A stretch of 6,823 nt of DNA from an uncultured Treponema sp. (GTDB lineage Bacteria; Spirochaetota; Spirochaetia; Treponematales; Treponemataceae), in the NCBI GenBank assembly GCA_905373565.1, contig CAJPTT010000129.1:1-6823 (forward strand), read 5' to 3'. The translations under genes were made by a program, and so were the position numbers. Below, piece after piece: positions 5,859-6,823 of this stretch. The notes beneath the pieces were generated by a model. That model ran no database searches and was not told the origin of the DNA. It saw only the letters and a list, made by a program, of their open reading frames with translations. Each line of letters opens with the position of its first letter. Position 1 is the first letter of the stretch.

Positions 5859-5886
5859 TTGGAAACCCAGTGTTGCAAGTTATAAA
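5859..5886 (+). promoter_or_regulatory. Weak candidate promoter facing hairpin cluster 2
   Basis: TTGGAA (5859-5864) and TATAAA (5881-5886) are separated by 16 bp. Transcription would start near 5893 and run into the hairpin cluster. The boxes are acceptable but such matches arise by chance. Otherwise 5808-5969 contains no supported gene. Confidence 0.3.
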
Positions 5887-6048
5887 GATCACAAATAAAC
5901 GTAACCTACAGAGCGAATTTTCTTCTTTTATTCGTGCGAGGGGGGAATACCCACCATTTTTCTACCGCTATGGATGTCATCGTTAAAGAATGTACGTCCT
6001 GTACATTCTTTAACTTCGAATTTGCGAGGCAAACTCGAAGTTGAGCCG

Positions 6049-6089
6049 TGTACACGGAGGTACGCATTCAGAACCGCCAAGGATGGCGG
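6049..6089 (+). repeat. 41-bp direct repeat, copy 1
   Basis: TGTACACGGAGGTACGCATT then CAGAACCGCC and the GGAT hairpin. The copy at 6248-6288 differs at one base (AAGGAT here, ACGGAT there), giving a 199-bp period. The unit pairs a GTAC hairpin with a CCGCC/GGCGG hairpin, both with GGA loops. The change lies in the loop, so the stem is kept. Confidence 0.85.
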
Positions 6090-6247
6090 GCGTATTAGGC
6101 AGAAACGATGTTTTGCTTTTGCAAAACTCGCACGTTAATTTACAACATGGATGTTGTAAATTGACGTAACTCGATACTGCATGGAACCACTGACATCCTG
6201 TCAGTACAGCGCTATTTTTTGTTCCACAAAAAACTCGCAGTCAAAAA

Positions 6248-6288
6248 TGTACACGGAGGTACGCATTCAGAACCGCCACGGATGGCGG
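6248..6288 (+). repeat. 41-bp direct repeat, copy 2
   Basis: Second copy of the unit at 6049-6089, with 40 of 41 bases identical. The linker ATTCAGAACC also precedes the decayed GGAT element of cluster 1 (about 4786-4795). Confidence 0.85.
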
Positions 6289-6372
6289 TGGTGTTAGTCA
6301 GCAGTGAGTTTGCGGCACGCAAACTCACGTCCAAGCATTGACAAGGATGTCAATGCTTGGACACAGCGGCAC

Positions 6373-6395
6373 AGGATAGGAGCGATATCCTTTTT
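6373..6395 (+). terminator. Terminator-like hairpin at the end of cluster 2
   Basis: AGGATA (6373-6378) pairs with TATCCT (6386-6391) around GGAGCGA, followed by a T-run to 6395. The stem is short and AT-rich, so termination would be modest. The corresponding GATATCC plus T-run in cluster 1 is at 4982-4992. Confidence 0.4.
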
Positions 6396-6489
6396 ATTGC
6401 GAGTATGGTACAGCAGCAGCCTTCGACGTGAGGAGAAGCGCTGCGTGATTTTTGCAGAAGCAATAAAAAGATACAAGCGGATAGCCTGG

Positions 6490-6541
6490 TTTTTGCACTG
6501 TTTTAACTTCGGCAGCTACAATGGTTAAAACAGTGCAAAAA
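6490..6541. repeat. 18-bp perfect hairpin with a 16-nt loop
   Basis: TTTTTGCACTGTTTTAAC (6490-6507) and GTTAAAACAGTGCAAAAA (6524-6541) are exact reverse complements. The loop TTCGGCAGCTACAATG shares its sequence with the permease remnant at 2045-2063. There is no T-run after the stem on either strand. It is the longest uninterrupted stem in the window and separates the hairpin cluster from the ileS leader. Confidence 0.85.
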
Positions 6542-6542
6542 G

Positions 6543-6732
6543 CCGCCCAAATATTGACATAATGACATAAAAAATTGAAACTACACAGATAAATAGATGG
6601 GTATCTCTAAACACTCAAGGTATAGTTTTTAGAGATGCTCGATATGCGTTTTAGTGAAAGAGGGGCATTTCTAAAGATTAAAGTTTTTTAGAGATTCCGG
6701 ATAACGCCTTTTATAGACAAGGAGTATGAGGT
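6543..6732 (+). promoter_or_regulatory. ileS leader with two related hairpins
   Basis: The 190-bp region before ileS contains two similar stems: ATCTCTAAACACT/AGTTTTTAGAGAT (6603-6636, 12 of 13 paired) and ATTTCTAAA/TTTAGAGAT (6667-6695, one T-G pair). A tandem TGACATAA (6555-6570) includes a TTGACA, but no good -10 box follows at the right distance. AAGGAG (6719-6724) is the ileS ribosome site, 8 nt before the ATG. No T-box sequence is present. Confidence 0.5.
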
Positions 6733-6823
6733 ATGTATACACCGGTTGATCCTAAGGTGGATTTTCCGAAACAGGAAGAAGCGGTTTTGCGCTTTTGGGA
6801 AGATTACGATGTTTTTAAAAAGT
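6733..6823 (+). CDS. ileS: Isoleucyl-tRNA synthetase, N-terminal fragment cut by the window edge
   Basis: Thirty codons are visible, MYTPVDPKVDFPKQEEAVLR then FWEDYDVFKK, running off the right edge. The pattern F-P-K-Q-E-E-x-V-L-x-F-W-x-x-x-x-V-F-K is the standard N-terminus of class Ia isoleucyl-tRNA synthetases, and MYTPVDPKVDFPKQEE is the wording I associate with Treponema. The enzyme charges tRNA-Ile in the cytoplasm and is essential. Its HIGH and KMSKS motifs lie beyond the window. AAGGAG 8 nt upstream supports the start. It is the only housekeeping gene here and marks the edge of the accessory region. Confidence 0.9.
   Translation, partial: MYTPVDPKVDFPKQEEAVLRFWEDYDVFKK

Larger units (their letters stand above)
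5970..6489 (+). ncRNA. Hairpin cluster 2, candidate CsrA-type sponge RNA or repeat element
   Basis: About a dozen hairpins lie in tandem. Long ones are 5982-6014 (14-bp arms, loop GTCCT), 6014-6040 (11 of 12 pairs), 6132-6167 (15-bp arms with one T-G pair, loop ATGGAT), 6304-6328 (GTGAGTTTGCG arms) and 6329-6362 (14-bp arms, loop AAGGAT). Short ones are 6050-6063 and 6249-6262 (GTAC-ACGGAG-GTAC), 6074-6089 (CCGCC-AAGGAT-GGCGG), 6189-6205 (ACTGACA-TCC-TGTCAGT), 6272-6289 (ACCGCC-ACGGAT-GGCGGT), 6110-6127 and 6215-6233. The series ends with AGGATA/TATCCT (6373-6391) running into five T residues, terminator-like, then a tail shared with cluster 1. Six plus-strand loops show GGA with AC/GT-like closure, matching the known CsrA target. 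Two loops are on the opposite strand, which weakens a simple RNA reading. Confidence 0.5.

Noticed and set aside
5970..6400. CRISPR-like array
   Set aside because: There is no constant repeat with regular unique spacers. The constant parts are loops, and the variable parts are self-complementary stems.
6294..6528. Open frames on both strands across the end of cluster 2
   Set aside because: Both translate hairpin arms and their antisense, with no ribosome site or domain.
6490..6541. Rho-independent terminator before ileS
   Set aside because: The stem is perfect and long, but no T-run follows it on either strand.
6554..6582. ileS promoter with TTGACA at 6554
   Set aside because: The sequence 17-18 bp downstream (GAAACT) is a poor -10 box; the true promoter may be elsewhere or read through from upstream.
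6543..6732. T-box riboswitch before ileS
   Set aside because: The conserved T-box sequence and specifier stem are absent; only two short similar stems are seen.

Overview
The right-hand edge holds the start of an isoleucyl-tRNA synthetase whose opening residues look like those of Treponema. Together with the moderate-to-low GC, strong AGGAGG-type ribosome sites and TTGACA/TATAAT-type promoters, this suggests an oral or host-associated treponeme (Spirochaetota). The genus is inferred from protein recognition, not from a marker in the window. The window is an accessory, partly decaying island beside a housekeeping gene.

Positions 1-2030 (minus strand) look like a defence-type cluster. A prokaryotic viperin (pVip) radical-SAM gene has a near-consensus promoter. 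It is followed 26 bp downstream by an unrecognised gene that runs off the left edge. Upstream lies a brnT-brnA type II toxin-antitoxin operon. The BrnA antitoxin is intact, but the BrnT toxin has an amber codon at its conserved FEW-DED tryptophan.

Positions 2031-3061 (plus strand) hold remains of an ABC exporter with two ABC-2 permeases. The first survives only as a C-terminal tail. The second is frameshifted, with three short hairpins at the frame change. Positions 3277-4644 (minus strand) hold an intact AAA/DUF4143 ATPase. Its promoter is covered by three copies of a 14-bp word at an exact 23-bp period.

Positions 4650-6541 are mostly non-coding. They include a decayed monooxygenase-like gene and an intact DUF4177 gene with a 14-bp inverted repeat in its leader. 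The striking content is two hairpin clusters (about 4790-5096 and 5970-6541) that share their order of parts. Most hairpins present GGA in a 4-6 nt loop closed by AC...GT-type pairs, with stems that differ in sequence but remain paired. This resembles the known CsrA RNA target (RUACARGGAUGU with GGA in a hairpin loop). The clusters could therefore be CsrA-sequestering RNAs or a structured intergenic repeat family. Fossils of the same family occur at 1354-1382 and 2386-2465.

Positions 6543-6823 are the ileS leader, with two related hairpins, and the ileS start.
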